From Proteobacteria bacterium UBA981 (lineage in GTDB: Bacteria; Pseudomonadota; Gammaproteobacteria; Ga0077536): a DNA stretch of 64,000 bases. The stretch spans positions 145,937 to 209,936 of the forward strand of contig DBBP01000012.1 in the NCBI GenBank assembly GCA_002292285.1, in the 5' to 3' direction. Shown piece after piece: positions 26,301 to 34,961 of the stretch. The notes beneath the pieces were generated by a model. It was not told the DNA's origin and ran no database searches. It worked only from the letters and a program-made list of their open reading frames with translations. Position 1 is the first letter of the stretch; each line of letters starts with the position of its first letter. A program made the translations under genes and the position numbers.

Positions 26301-26312
26301 CGCTGGCCTGAA

Positions 26313-28025
26313 TTAGCCGGCGGCAAGTTTCTCAGTCAGAAAGTTCACGGCGTCGGCGAGCGGGATTTCCTGTGCCTCGCTGGCTGTGCGCGCTTTATAT
26401 TCCAGCATCCCGGCATCCAGCCCCCTATCGCTGATCACGAAACGGTGCGGAATGCCAATTAATTCCAGATCCGCAAACATGACTCCGGGACGTTCGCGCC
26501 CATCATGCAGCAGGACATCGAATCCCGCGTCGCGCAAGGATGCGTAAAGCGCTTCCGCGGCTTCGGCTAAACGCACCGATTTGTGCATATTGATCGGCGC
26601 GATAGCGCACACGAAAGGCGCGATATTCGCGGGCCAGATAATGCCCTTGTCGTCATGATTCTGCTCGACGGCCGCGGCGACAATTCGCGACACGCCGATG
26701 CCATAGCATCCCATGGTCATTGTGACAGCGCTGCCATTGGCGTCGAGTACGCGAGCCTTCATCGCCTCGCTGTATTTTGTGCCCAGCTGGAAAATATGAC
26801 CGACCTCGATGCCTCGTTTGATATCGAGTGTGCCGCTACCATCCGGGCTGGTGTCGCCCACCGCGGCATTGCGCAGGTCGGACACCGTCGGCTCAGTCGT
26901 GTCGCGACCCCAATTGACGTGTTGCAGATGCCAACCGGGCTCGTTCGCGCCGCAAACGAAGTCTGCAAGTTGTGCTGCCGCATGATCGACGACGACGGGG
27001 AACGGTAAATCCAGCGGTCCCAGTGACCCGGGTCCGCAGCCTGTCGCAGCGACAATTTGTTCGGCCTGTGCGAAGCGCAACGGTTCGGCGACAATTTCGA
27101 GGCTCTGTGCCTTGACGGCGTTAAGTTCGTGATCGCCGCGTAACACCAATGCGACGAGGCCGCCGTCGGCACCTTCCACAACCAGCGTTTTAACGCATTG
27201 GGCTGACGTCACTTTGAAAAAATCGCTGACCTGTTCGATAGAGTGCTGGTCCGGCGTTTCAACCCGTTGTACCGCCGCGCTTGCCGCAGGGCGTTGTGTC
27301 TGCGGCGCCGGTATCGGAACCATCTCGACATTTGCAGCGTAGTCACCACTTGAGCTGAAGGCGATTTGATCTTCTCCAGATTCGGCCAGAACATGGAATT
27401 CGTGCGATTTCGAGCCGCCGATATTGCCGGTGTCGGCAATCACCGCACGGTAATGGAGGCCGACGCGATCGAAGATTTGGGAGTAGGCGCGATACATATC
27501 CTGATAGGTTTCCTCGAGCGACTCCTGGTCGAGGTGGAATGAGTAGGCGTCTTTCATGAGGAATTCGCGCGCCCGCATAATGCCGAAGCGCGGACGAATT
27601 TCATCACGGAATTTAGTCTGGATTTGATAGAAATTAGCCGGCAGTTGTTTGTAACTGCGGATCTCGCCGCGAATCAAATCCGTGATGATTTCCTCATGCG
27701 TCGGTCCTAAGCAGAATTCGCGGTGGTGGCGGTCACTAAACCGTAACAGCTCGGGTCCATAGGCATCCCAGCGCTGCGACTCTTGCCATAATTCTGCAGG
27801 CTGCACGCCGGACATCAGCAATTCCTGCGCACCGGCGCGGTCCATTTCCTCGCGCACGATGCCTTCGACTTTGCGCAAAACCCGCAATCCAAGCGGCAGC
27901 CATGTATAGATGCCTGCAGCAACCTGGCGCACCAGGCCCGCACGCACCATGAGTTGATGGCTGATGACTTCGGCATCGGCGGGTGCCTCACGCAGAGTTG
28001 GAATTAGGAGTTTGGTGATTCTCAT
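26313..28025 (-). CDS. proS: Prolyl-tRNA synthetase, bacterial type
   Basis: Class II aminoacyl-tRNA synthetase that charges tRNA-Pro. Length is 570 residues, typical of the bacterial type. Visible parts are the class II motif 1 region (GIYTWLPLGLRVLRKVEGIVREE is in this block), motif 2 with FRDEIRPRFGIMRAREFLMKD around 145, the inserted editing domain (about 230-400) and motif 3 GCYGIGVSR near 440. The anticodon-binding domain is at the C-terminus. It is divergent from the ilv operon. Confidence 0.97.
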   Translation of the reverse strand: MRITKLLIPTLREAPADAEVISHQLMVRAGLVRQVAAGIYTWLPLGLRVLRKVEGIVREEMDRAGAQELLMSGVQPAELWQESQRWDAYGPELLRFSDRHHREFCLGPTHEEIITDLIRGEIRSYKQLPANFYQIQTKFRDEIRPRFGIMRAREFLMKDAYSFHLDQESLEETYQDMYRAYSQIFDRVGLHYRAVIADTGNIGGSKSHEFHVLAESGEDQIAFSSSGDYAANVEMVPIPAPQTQRPAASAAVQRVETPDQHSIEQVSDFFKVTSAQCVKTLVVEGADGGLVALVLRGDHELNAVKAQSLEIVAEPLRFAQAEQIVAATGCGPGSLGPLDLPFPVVVDHAAAQLADFVCGANEPGWHLQHVNWGRDTTEPTVSDLRNAAVGDTSPDGSGTLDIKRGIEVGHIFQLGTKYSEAMKARVLDANGSAVTMTMGCYGIGVSRIVAAAVEQNHDDKGIIWPANIAPFVCAIAPINMHKSVRLAEAAEALYASLRDAGFDVLLHDGRERPGVMFADLELIGIPHRFVISDRGLDAGMLEYKARTASEAQEIPLADAVNFLTEKLAAG

Positions 28026-28402
28026 AGGTTTTCAAGTGCACTAATTTAGAGTCGCTATTCAGCGCCGCGCGTGGGCGTTGGCAGAGCTAGCGAGCCTGTT
28101 TACAGGTTTCCGGGCCAGCATTCTCGGGAGTTGTGTTGCGGGCTGCAACCAGACGGGCCTTAGGGCTCCGCGAGGGCGTCGTCGCGGCTGACCAGCTTGA
28201 CCGAGAATCGCATTGACAGTATTTTGCACGGTTCTCCAGCGCGCGGACGACAAAGTGCGCCTTGTGCGCCGCTGTTGCACGCTGAAGTCCGTGCGTATGG
28301 CTTCTTCAGCTGTGAGTAATTAGTGGCCACCGCAAGAGCGTAATTCGCCCCATCCGACGGTCGGCATGCAAGGCTCTGAATTTTGGTACCAAGGTGAACG
28401 AC
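28026..28402. other. Non-coding gap between proS and ilvI
   Basis: A 377-bp divergent gap, one of the longest in the window. It contains TTGACA at 28213-28218, a good -35 box for ilvI but without a convincing -10 at 17 bp. A 7-bp inverted repeat, GCTGAAG (28281-28287) and CTTCAGC (28304-28310), could form a leader hairpin with a 16-nt loop. An 8-codon open frame from ATG 28297 reads MASSAVSN; it lacks the Ile/Val/Leu runs of an attenuator peptide. No RNA gene or coding sequence is supported. Confidence 0.5.
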
Positions 28403-30124
28403 GTGACTGAAAAATTGCGCGGCGCGGAAATCTTCGTGCGGGCCCTGGCTGACGAAGGTGTTGAGTGCATCTTCGGTTATCCGGGTGGCGCCGTGCTGCA
28501 TATCTACGACGAGATTTTCAAGCAAGACAAAGTCCAGCACATCCTGGTGCGTCACGAGCAGGGCGCGACCCACGCCGCAGATGGCTATGCGCGCGCCAGC
28601 GGCAAGCCTGGTGTCGTTCTGGTCACATCCGGACCTGGTGCCACCAATTGCATCACTGGTATCGCGACAGCCTACATGGACTCCATTCCCATGGTGGTAT
28701 TTACCGGCCAGGTGGCTACCGCGCTAATCGGCAACGATGCATTCCAGGAAGTGGATGCTGTTGGCATTACGCGTCCCTGTGTCAAACACAATTTTCTGGT
28801 CGAGAAGGTCGAAGATCTCGCTGCCACGATAAAAAAAGCGTTCTACGTTGCCGCGACCGGACGACCCGGACCAGTCGTTGTCGACATACCTAAAGATGTG
28901 ACGGCCAACGTCACCGAATACATCTATCCCGACAGTGTCGAGATGCGTTCCTACCGCCCCACCGTGAAGGGTCATCCAGGCCAGATCAAACGTGCGGCGC
29001 AGCTCATTCTCGGTGCCAAGAAGCCGATGATTTATTCCGGCGGCGGCGTGATTCTCGATAACGCGTCCGACTCGTTGATAAAGTTTTCACGCCTGAGCGG
29101 ATTCCCCATCACTAACACGCTGATGGGGTTGGGCGCATTTCCCGGCAGCGACCCGCAATTTCTCGGCATGCTCGGCATGCACGGCACATACGAAGCGAAT
29201 ATGGCCATGCACCACTGCGATGTTCTTATCGCCATCGGTGCACGCTTCGATGATCGCGTTACCGGGGACCTGGCGCAGTTTTGCCCGGATGCAAAAATCA
29301 TCCAGATCGACATCGACCCTTCCTCGATCGCTAAAAACGTACCAGTCGACGTGCCCATTGTCGGGAGCGTCTCCAATGTGTTGAACGAACTGATCGACAT
29401 CATCGATAAAAGCGAACACAAACCCGTGGCGCGCGACAGCGACCCCTGGTGGCGGCAAATCAACGAGTGGCGCGGCCTTGATTGCTTGCGCTTCGACACC
29501 ACCAGCGAATTCATCAAACCGCAGGCTGTGATTCAGTCATTGCATGAGATTACAGCCGGTGATGCCTACATCACCTCTGATGTCGGGCAGCATCAAATGT
29601 GGGCCGCTCAGTATTATTCGTTTGATAAACCGCGACGCTGGATCAACTCAGGTGGCCTCGGCACCATGGGCTTCGGTCTGCCCGCGGCGATGGGCGTACA
29701 AATGGCGTTCCCCGACGCCACTGTTGCCTGCGTGACTGGCGAGGCGAGTTTCGTCATGTGTGTGCAGGAACTTTCGACTTGTTTGCAGTACGACCTGCCC
29801 ATCAAAATCGTCAGTCTTAACAATCGCTACATGGGCATGGTTCGGCAGTGGCAGGAATTTTTTTACGACCGTCGTTACTCGCATTCCTATCTCGATTCGC
29901 TGCCTGACTTCGTTAAGCTCGCGGAGAGTTTCGGGCATGTCGGCATGCGGATTGAGAAGCCTGGTGATGTCGATGCCGCCTTCAAAGAAGCATTCGCCCT
30001 CACTGATCGCCTGGTACTGATGGATTTCATTACTGACCAGAAAGAAAATGTGTATCCGATGATTGCCGCCGGCAAGGGACAGCACGAAATGCATCTGGCG
30101 CCCACGGATCGCGAATTGGCATGA
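28403..30124 (+). CDS. ilvI: Acetolactate synthase large (catalytic) subunit
   Basis: ThDP- and FAD-dependent enzyme that makes acetolactate or acetohydroxybutyrate, the first common step to valine, leucine and isoleucine. The start is set at GTG 28403 because AAGGTG lies six bases upstream; an alternative GTG at 28394 falls inside that ribosome site. The 573-residue protein has FGYPGGAVL and the catalytic Glu in RHEQGATHAA. The C-terminal ThDP site follows GGLGTMGFGLPAAMG, with VTGEASFVMCVQEL. The Gly-Asp-Gly of the usual ThDP motif reads GEA here, as in other ilvI-type proteins. The stop overlaps ilvH (ATGA). Confidence 0.93.
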   Translation: MTEKLRGAEIFVRALADEGVECIFGYPGGAVLHIYDEIFKQDKVQHILVRHEQGATHAADGYARASGKPGVVLVTSGPGATNCITGIATAYMDSIPMVVFTGQVATALIGNDAFQEVDAVGITRPCVKHNFLVEKVEDLAATIKKAFYVAATGRPGPVVVDIPKDVTANVTEYIYPDSVEMRSYRPTVKGHPGQIKRAAQLILGAKKPMIYSGGGVILDNASDSLIKFSRLSGFPITNTLMGLGAFPGSDPQFLGMLGMHGTYEANMAMHHCDVLIAIGARFDDRVTGDLAQFCPDAKIIQIDIDPSSIAKNVPVDVPIVGSVSNVLNELIDIIDKSEHKPVARDSDPWWRQINEWRGLDCLRFDTTSEFIKPQAVIQSLHEITAGDAYITSDVGQHQMWAAQYYSFDKPRRWINSGGLGTMGFGLPAAMGVQMAFPDATVACVTGEASFVMCVQELSTCLQYDLPIKIVSLNNRYMGMVRQWQEFFYDRRYSHSYLDSLPDFVKLAESFGHVGMRIEKPGDVDAAFKEAFALTDRLVLMDFITDQKENVYPMIAAGKGQHEMHLAPTDRELA

Positions 30125-30621
30125 ACGAGCGGCACACCATTTCGATTCTCATGGAGAACGAGGCGGGGGCCTTGTCGCGCGTGGCCGGTTTGTTCTCCGC
30201 ACGTGCCTACAACATTGAATCGCTGGCCGTTGCCCCGACCGAAGACCCGACCGTATCCCGAATGACTGTGGTAACCAGTGGGTCGCCGCAAATTATCGAG
30301 CAAATCACCAAACAGCTGAATAAATTGATCGATGTCATCAAGCTCATCGATCTGAACGACGGCCCCCACATCGAACGCGAGCTTATGCTGGTCAAGCTAC
30401 GCACTGCCAATCCAGAGCAGCGCGCCGAGCTGAAACGCCTGGTCGACATTTTCGACGCGACCATTGTCGACATTACCGACGTTAGCTACACGGTGGAATT
30501 AACCGGTTCGCCTCAACGCCTGGACGACTTTATTGCTGCCGCCGGTGTTCGTCATGTTATGGAGCTGGCACGCTCCGGAGTGCTTGGTCTGCTCAAAGGC
30601 AGCAAAGCGCTTAAGGCCTGA
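30121..30621 (+). CDS. ilvH: Acetolactate synthase small (regulatory) subunit
   Basis: Activates the large subunit and confers valine feedback control. The 166-residue protein has an N-terminal ACT domain (RHTISILMENEAGALSRVAG to FSARAYNIESLAV, about 3-75) and a C-terminal IlvH domain. This is the length of E. coli IlvH (163) and not of the short IlvN. Its start overlaps the ilvI stop by 4 bp, so the subunits are translationally coupled. ilvC follows after 70 bp. Confidence 0.96.
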   Translation: MNERHTISILMENEAGALSRVAGLFSARAYNIESLAVAPTEDPTVSRMTVVTSGSPQIIEQITKQLNKLIDVIKLIDLNDGPHIERELMLVKLRTANPEQRAELKRLVDIFDATIVDITDVSYTVELTGSPQRLDDFIAAAGVRHVMELARSGVLGLLKGSKALKA

Positions 30622-30691
30622 ACCGGGCTCTCTCTCGCTTAATCCTTTCGCCCACACCAATCCAGTACGGAACACAGACAGGGAAATTACT

Positions 30692-31714
30692 ATGCCACTG
30701 AACATCTACTACGACAAAGATGCCGATCTGTCCCTTATTCAGGCACGTAAGGTCGCCATCATTGGCTACGGTTCGCAAGGCCACGCGCATGCAAACAATC
30801 TCAAGGATTCAGGCGTCGAAGTGGTAGTTGGCTTGCGCGCGGGCTCGAGCTCCTGGAGCAAGGCTGAGGGGGCCGGACTGAAGGTCGCTTCAATCAAGGA
30901 TGCGAGCAAGGACGCCGACGTTGTGATGATTCTGGCGCCGGACGAGACGCAGGCGGATTTGTACGCGGCCGAGATTGAGCCCAATGTAAAAGAGGGCGCG
31001 GCGCTCGCTTTTGCGCACGGCTTCAACGTGCATTTCGGTCAAATCGCCGCGCGCGCAGACTTGGACGTCATTATGATCGCCCCGAAAGGTCCAGGACATC
31101 TCGTGCGCTCTACCTACGAGCAAGGTGGCGGCGTGCCGAGCCTCATCGCGATCGCCCAGAACGCATCAGGGCAGGCCAAGGAAATCGCACTGGCCTATGC
31201 ATCCGCCAATGGCGGCGGCCGTGCTGGTGTTATCGAAACCAGTTTCAAAGAAGAAACCGAAACTGATTTATTCGGCGAACAAACCGTCCTGTGTGGCGGT
31301 ATTACCGCACTCATCGAAGCCGGATTCGATACTCTCGTCGAGGCCGGATATGCGCCTGAAATGGCATATTTCGAGTGCCTCCATGAAGTGAAATTGATTG
31401 TCGATTTGATTTACGAAGGCGGCATTGCCGACATGCGTTATTCGATCTCGAATACTGCGGAGTACGGCGATTTTACTCGTGGTCCGCGCATTGTCACTGA
31501 CGAAACCCGGGCAGAAATGAAAGCCATTCTTAGCGAGATCCAAAATGGCGAATTTGCGCGCGAATGGATTGGCGAGAATCGCAACGGCGCTGCCGTTCTC
31601 AAGGCGAAACGGCGCATCGCGGCGGAACACTCGCTGGAAGAAGTGGGCGGACGTCTACGCGGAATGATGCCGTGGATTCGCGCGAACAAGCTGGTCGACA
31701 AGAGCAAGAATTGA
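30692..31714 (+). CDS. ilvC: Ketol-acid reductoisomerase, class I
   Basis: NADPH- and Mg-dependent alkyl migration and reduction, second step of branched-chain amino acid synthesis. ATG 30692, with AGGGAA upstream, gives 340 residues, the short class I form and not the 491-residue E. coli form; the in-frame codons upstream are not part of it. The nucleotide site reads GYGSQGHAHANNLKDSG. Metal-ligand blocks DLFGEQTVLCGG and ECLHEVKLIVDL are intact. It is the third gene of the ilvIHC operon; the psd-like gene follows after 28 bp. Confidence 0.97.
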   Translation: MPLNIYYDKDADLSLIQARKVAIIGYGSQGHAHANNLKDSGVEVVVGLRAGSSSWSKAEGAGLKVASIKDASKDADVVMILAPDETQADLYAAEIEPNVKEGAALAFAHGFNVHFGQIAARADLDVIMIAPKGPGHLVRSTYEQGGGVPSLIAIAQNASGQAKEIALAYASANGGGRAGVIETSFKEETETDLFGEQTVLCGGITALIEAGFDTLVEAGYAPEMAYFECLHEVKLIVDLIYEGGIADMRYSISNTAEYGDFTRGPRIVTDETRAEMKAILSEIQNGEFAREWIGENRNGAAVLKAKRRIAAEHSLEEVGGRLRGMMPWIRANKLVDKSKN

Positions 31715-31742
31715 TCGCTGTTCGCCTCATTCGGCCTTCCAC

Positions 31743-32438
31743 ATGACCCGCGTCCCCTCGGCACAACACCCACTGGTTGCGCGCGAGGGGTATGGGGCTC
31801 TGCTGGTTACCACCGTTGTCGGAATTGTCCTGTATCTGATTCTCGGCGCTGCTGTCGCGATGCCGGCGGTGCCGGCATTCCTGTTCCTGTGTTTCCATTT
31901 TCGCGATCCGCATCGTGATTCGCCGTCCCTCCCGTTGGCCCTCGTCGCGCCGGTGGACGGTATCGTCACAGACGTGGGGCCTTGTCGAGATCCGTGGTTG
32001 GGGCGCGATGCGCAATCGGTCGCCATCGCCATGGGCTTGTTTGATGTGCACAGCCTGTTTAGTCCGTTGGAAGGCAAAATTATCGAACAGTGGAGTGAGC
32101 CGCGGCATGCCGATAGCTCGCAGGCTGTACCGCGGCGGGCTATTGCCTACCTTGTACGCACCGATGAAGGCGACGACGTCGTTCTGCAAATTTCTGCAGG
32201 TCAATTCGGTCGTTCCCTGCGGTTTACCTACCAACCAGGCGAGCGCGTTGGCCACGGCCGGCGCATTGCTTATGCCAAACTCGGTTGCCATGTGACGATT
32301 TTTGCCGCCGCAGGGACGCAGCTTAACTGCAGCCTGGGAGAACGGGTCAGCGCAGCAGCAACAGTAATAGCGACGCTGGTCCACAACACCCCGGTGTCAG
32401 CCATCAGTCACGCCGAGAGCGGCACGGATAATGTTTGA
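31743..32438 (+). CDS. Degenerate phosphatidylserine decarboxylase-like protein (Cys at pyruvoyl site)
   Basis: 231 residues with the short Psd layout: an N-terminal membrane anchor (about 18-50), FHFRDPHRD, then VAPVDG (68-73, Asp72), DVH (101-103), LQISAG and GERVGHG. In working short Psd enzymes the last block ends in FGSRVD, and its Ser is self-cleaved to form the pyruvoyl group. Here the matching residues read LGCHV, with Cys182 in place of Ser. The DVHVNR motif is also altered to DVHSLF. It sits between ilvC and pssA, the place of true psd in other proteobacteria. It may be inactive, process slowly through Cys, or have a new role. The alignment is by eye. Confidence 0.7.
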   Translation: MTRVPSAQHPLVAREGYGALLVTTVVGIVLYLILGAAVAMPAVPAFLFLCFHFRDPHRDSPSLPLALVAPVDGIVTDVGPCRDPWLGRDAQSVAIAMGLFDVHSLFSPLEGKIIEQWSEPRHADSSQAVPRRAIAYLVRTDEGDDVVLQISAGQFGRSLRFTYQPGERVGHGRRIAYAKLGCHVTIFAAAGTQLNCSLGERVSAAATVIATLVHNTPVSAISHAESGTDNV

Positions 32439-32528
32439 GGTGACGCCACTGCGCGACTGGATTACGGACACCGCGGACTGTAGGCTGACGCCAAACGCGA
32501 GCCAAGACATGCTCAGCGGAGGCCGCCC

Positions 32529-33341
32529 ATGAAGGTCGTTCATTCCGAACCACCCGAAGAAGATCATCCTCTACCGCCTGTCGCCGACAGCCGGCGCCGG
32601 TCCGGCATTTATTTGCTGCCGAATTTATTCACGACCGGCGCTTTGTTTGCTGGTTTCTATGGCATTGTCGCGGCGATCAACTCGCGCTTTGAAGCTGCGG
32701 CGATCGCCATCGTGGTGGCCATGGTGCTGGACGGTATGGACGGTCGAATCGCGAGGATGACCAACACCCAGAGTGATTTTGGCGCGCAGTACGACAGCCT
32801 CTCGGATATGGCCTCCTTCGGTCTGGCTCCGGCTTTAGTGATTTACGAATGGTCGCTGTTCGAACTCGGCAAACTCGGTTGGTTGGCTGCGTTCATGTTT
32901 AGTGCCGCAGCGGCGCTGCGTCTGGCTCGGTTTAACACGCAGGTCGGCAACGCCGATAAGCGCTTCTTCCAGGGTCTGCCGAGCCCCCTCGCAGCCGGGC
33001 TGATTGCGACCGCAGTGTGGTTTGGCGAGAGCTTCGGCTGGCGCGTATCGCCTGCGGTACCGCTGCTGAGTATTGCGGTGACCATCATAGCGGCGTTACT
33101 GATGGTCAGTAACGTTCGCTATTACAGTTTTAAGGATTTGGATTTACGTGGTCGAGTGCCGTTTGTGGCCGTGCTCGCCATCGTCATGGTGTTCGTTCTC
33201 GTCTCACTCGAACCCTCTAGCGTGCTGCTGATCCTGTTCGCTGGCTACACCGTCTCAGGCGTGTGCGAAACGTGGTGGTTGCGGCGCAAGCGCAAAGCTG
33301 AACGACGCAGTGCCAAGGACAGCGAGCGCGAACAAGCCTGA
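32529..33341 (+). CDS. pssA: CDP-diacylglycerol-serine O-phosphatidyltransferase
   Basis: Makes phosphatidylserine from CDP-diacylglycerol and serine at the inner membrane. The 270-residue polytopic protein has the complete CDP-alcohol phosphatidyltransferase motif: D71-G72, A75-R76, G85, D89 and D93 at exact spacing. This is the membrane type (as in Bacillus and many proteobacteria), not the PLD-like E. coli PssA. GGAGG lies six bases before the ATG. The tail is strongly basic and acidic (KRKAERRSAKDSERE). Its natural partner is Psd, which is degenerate in the upstream gene. Confidence 0.95.
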   Translation: MKVVHSEPPEEDHPLPPVADSRRRSGIYLLPNLFTTGALFAGFYGIVAAINSRFEAAAIAIVVAMVLDGMDGRIARMTNTQSDFGAQYDSLSDMASFGLAPALVIYEWSLFELGKLGWLAAFMFSAAAALRLARFNTQVGNADKRFFQGLPSPLAAGLIATAVWFGESFGWRVSPAVPLLSIAVTIIAALLMVSNVRYYSFKDLDLRGRVPFVAVLAIVMVFVLVSLEPSSVLLILFAGYTVSGVCETWWLRRKRKAERRSAKDSEREQA

Positions 33342-33560
33342 CGTCACCCGGAGCCGCGTTTGGCAAAGCTAGCGGGCGTCCCCCCTGTTCTCTTCCGCGC
33401 GACTGACTCACGGTTCATCCAAAACGCATCGTCGGCGCGCGGTACAGGGTGTCGGGTGTCGCCCCAATCAACGTGCAGCGGACCATCCATTTCATCTAAA
33501 CTAGGTACCTCACAATGTCGCAGCACAGGCTGCGGATCGACCAGCATGATCGGAACAGGC

Positions 33561-34265
33561 ATGAGCGCTCCAGACAATCAACGGCTCGACCCGCGTCGTC
33601 ACAGCATGTTGCACGCGATGGACATTGATGTCTGGCTGCAGCGGGGTGCAGTAGCGCAACCCAGCAGCATCTCGGATACGCTGGCGACCGGCAACAGCGC
33701 TGTACTCGACTGGCCGGAATTGCAGACTTCAGTGGCGGCATGTACTGCATGCGAATTGCATCGTAGCCGCAGCCAGACGGTATTCGGTGTCGGCTCCCGA
33801 CAGGCGGATTGCTTGGTTATCGGCGAAGCGCCTGGTGCGGAGGAAGATCGCCGCGGCGAACCATTCGTGGGGCCGGCAGGCCAACTCCTGAACGCCATGT
33901 TGGCCGCGATGGGGCTGAGTCGTGACGACGTTTATATTGCCAACATTCTCAAGTGCCGACCGCCAGGAAACCGGGACCCAGAGCATCACGAAGTGAGCGA
34001 GTGCAGTGGCTATCTGGCCCGGCAGATCGCACTCGTTGAGCCACGGATTATTCTCGCCTTAGGGCGAATTGCCGCACAGAATCTATTGCACACTGCGACG
34101 CCAATCGGACAGATGCGAGGACAACAATATACCTACGGCGACACTGAGATTCCGGTTATTGTCACCTACCACCCGGCTTACCTCTTGCGCTCGCCCGGAG
34201 AGAAGCGCAAATCCTGGGACGATTTGCAGCTCGCCATGACCTACCTGGCTGAGGTGAAGGCATGA
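33561..34265 (+). CDS. Type 4 uracil-DNA glycosylase (iron-sulphur)
   Basis: Removes uracil from DNA to start base excision repair. The 234-residue product from ATG 33561 has the four cluster cysteines Cys61-x2-Cys64-x67-Cys132-x15-Cys148, which match the family-4 pattern. Catalytic blocks are GEAPGAEED (motif 1) with the cap sequence GEPFVGPAG, and HPAY (near 204). The frame is open upstream to 33360, but that stretch is low in family similarity and is probably untranslated. The stop overlaps rimI (ATGA). Family-4 UDG is common in environmental proteobacteria, unlike the family-1 Ung of enterics. Confidence 0.93.
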   Translation: MSAPDNQRLDPRRHSMLHAMDIDVWLQRGAVAQPSSISDTLATGNSAVLDWPELQTSVAACTACELHRSRSQTVFGVGSRQADCLVIGEAPGAEEDRRGEPFVGPAGQLLNAMLAAMGLSRDDVYIANILKCRPPGNRDPEHHEVSECSGYLARQIALVEPRIILALGRIAAQNLLHTATPIGQMRGQQYTYGDTEIPVIVTYHPAYLLRSPGEKRKSWDDLQLAMTYLAEVKA

Positions 34266-34756
34266 GTGCGGTTCTCGAACTGGCATCTGCGTCGATTCGG
34301 CCGATGGATTACAACGACATCGCCCAGGTCGTGGAAATCGAGGCCAGCTCGTACGATTTTCCTTGGTCTTCGAATATTTTTTCCGACTGTCTGCGGGTCG
34401 GCTATTGTTGCTGGGTGCTCGATTCCGGCGGCACGCTGCTAGGTTACGGAATTATGTCGGTCGCGGCCCAGGAGAGCCATATTCTGAATCTCTGTATCGA
34501 TCCGAAGGCCCGCCGCAGTGGTTTAGCGAGAGCCTTGCTGACGCATTTGGTGGCCACTGCGACACGCCACGGCGCAACCGTTTCGTTTCTTGAAGTGCGG
34601 CCGACAAACGAGGGGGCGATCAAGTTGTATTCGGACATGGGGTTCAGCCACGTTGGAACGCGCAGTAATTATTATCCAGCTAAATTCGGTCGCGAAGATG
34701 CGTTGGTGTTGAGTATTCAGCTGAACCCGGAAAGCGTTCCGGATGAGCGCTCTTAA
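34262..34756 (+). CDS. rimI: Ribosomal protein S18-alanine N-acetyltransferase RimI
   Basis: GNAT acetyltransferase that modifies the N-terminus of ribosomal protein S18 (RimI family; related members act on other proteins). The 164-residue protein shows the acetyl-CoA loop RRSGLARALL and the typical RimI segments AQESHILNLCIDP and FLEVRPTNEGAIKLYSDMGF. The N-terminal EASSYDFPWS block is also family-specific. It overlaps the UDG4 stop by 4 bp. No tsaB is seen beside it, although rimI often pairs with tsaB. Confidence 0.92.
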   Translation: MSAVLELASASIRPMDYNDIAQVVEIEASSYDFPWSSNIFSDCLRVGYCCWVLDSGGTLLGYGIMSVAAQESHILNLCIDPKARRSGLARALLTHLVATATRHGATVSFLEVRPTNEGAIKLYSDMGFSHVGTRSNYYPAKFGREDALVLSIQLNPESVPDERS

Positions 34757-34819
34757 ACTAGAATCCATCGGCTGCGGTCCGGAGCGGGGGTCGACCTGCC
34801 AGAGCGGTACGGAGTTTCG

Positions 34820-34825
34820 TATAAT
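34820..34825 (+). promoter_or_regulatory. Consensus -10 box upstream of the pagL-like gene
   Basis: A perfect TATAAT lies 137 bp upstream of the PagL-like ATG in the gap after rimI. No matching -35 box is present at 16-18 bp, so the promoter assignment is tentative. Nothing else is recognisable in the 205-bp gap. Confidence 0.3.
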
Positions 34826-34961
34826 CGTCCCCTGGCACGGTGAACTGCCGGTCGAGTTCTGAGTCGGTGGGTGTGATGACGTGACGTTGAGAGCGCCACT
34901 AATCGGGCCCCTGACCGGCCAAACGCTGACGAATGACATCCCAATGCGGAAAGTTGCAACT

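Noticed and set aside
28465..28893. 142-codon alternative frame inside ilvI
   Set aside because: Arg/Cys/His-rich out-of-frame shadow of a well-conserved gene.
33360..33560. 67-codon N-terminal extension of the type 4 UDG frame
   Set aside because: Low-complexity Ser/Thr/Gly-rich sequence outside the family domain; the internal ATG 33561 gives a normal-sized enzyme.
33344..33577. 77-codon open frame on the minus strand between pssA and the UDG gene
   Set aside because: No recognisable family, no ribosome site, and it overlaps the UDG start on the other strand. I cannot support it as a gene.
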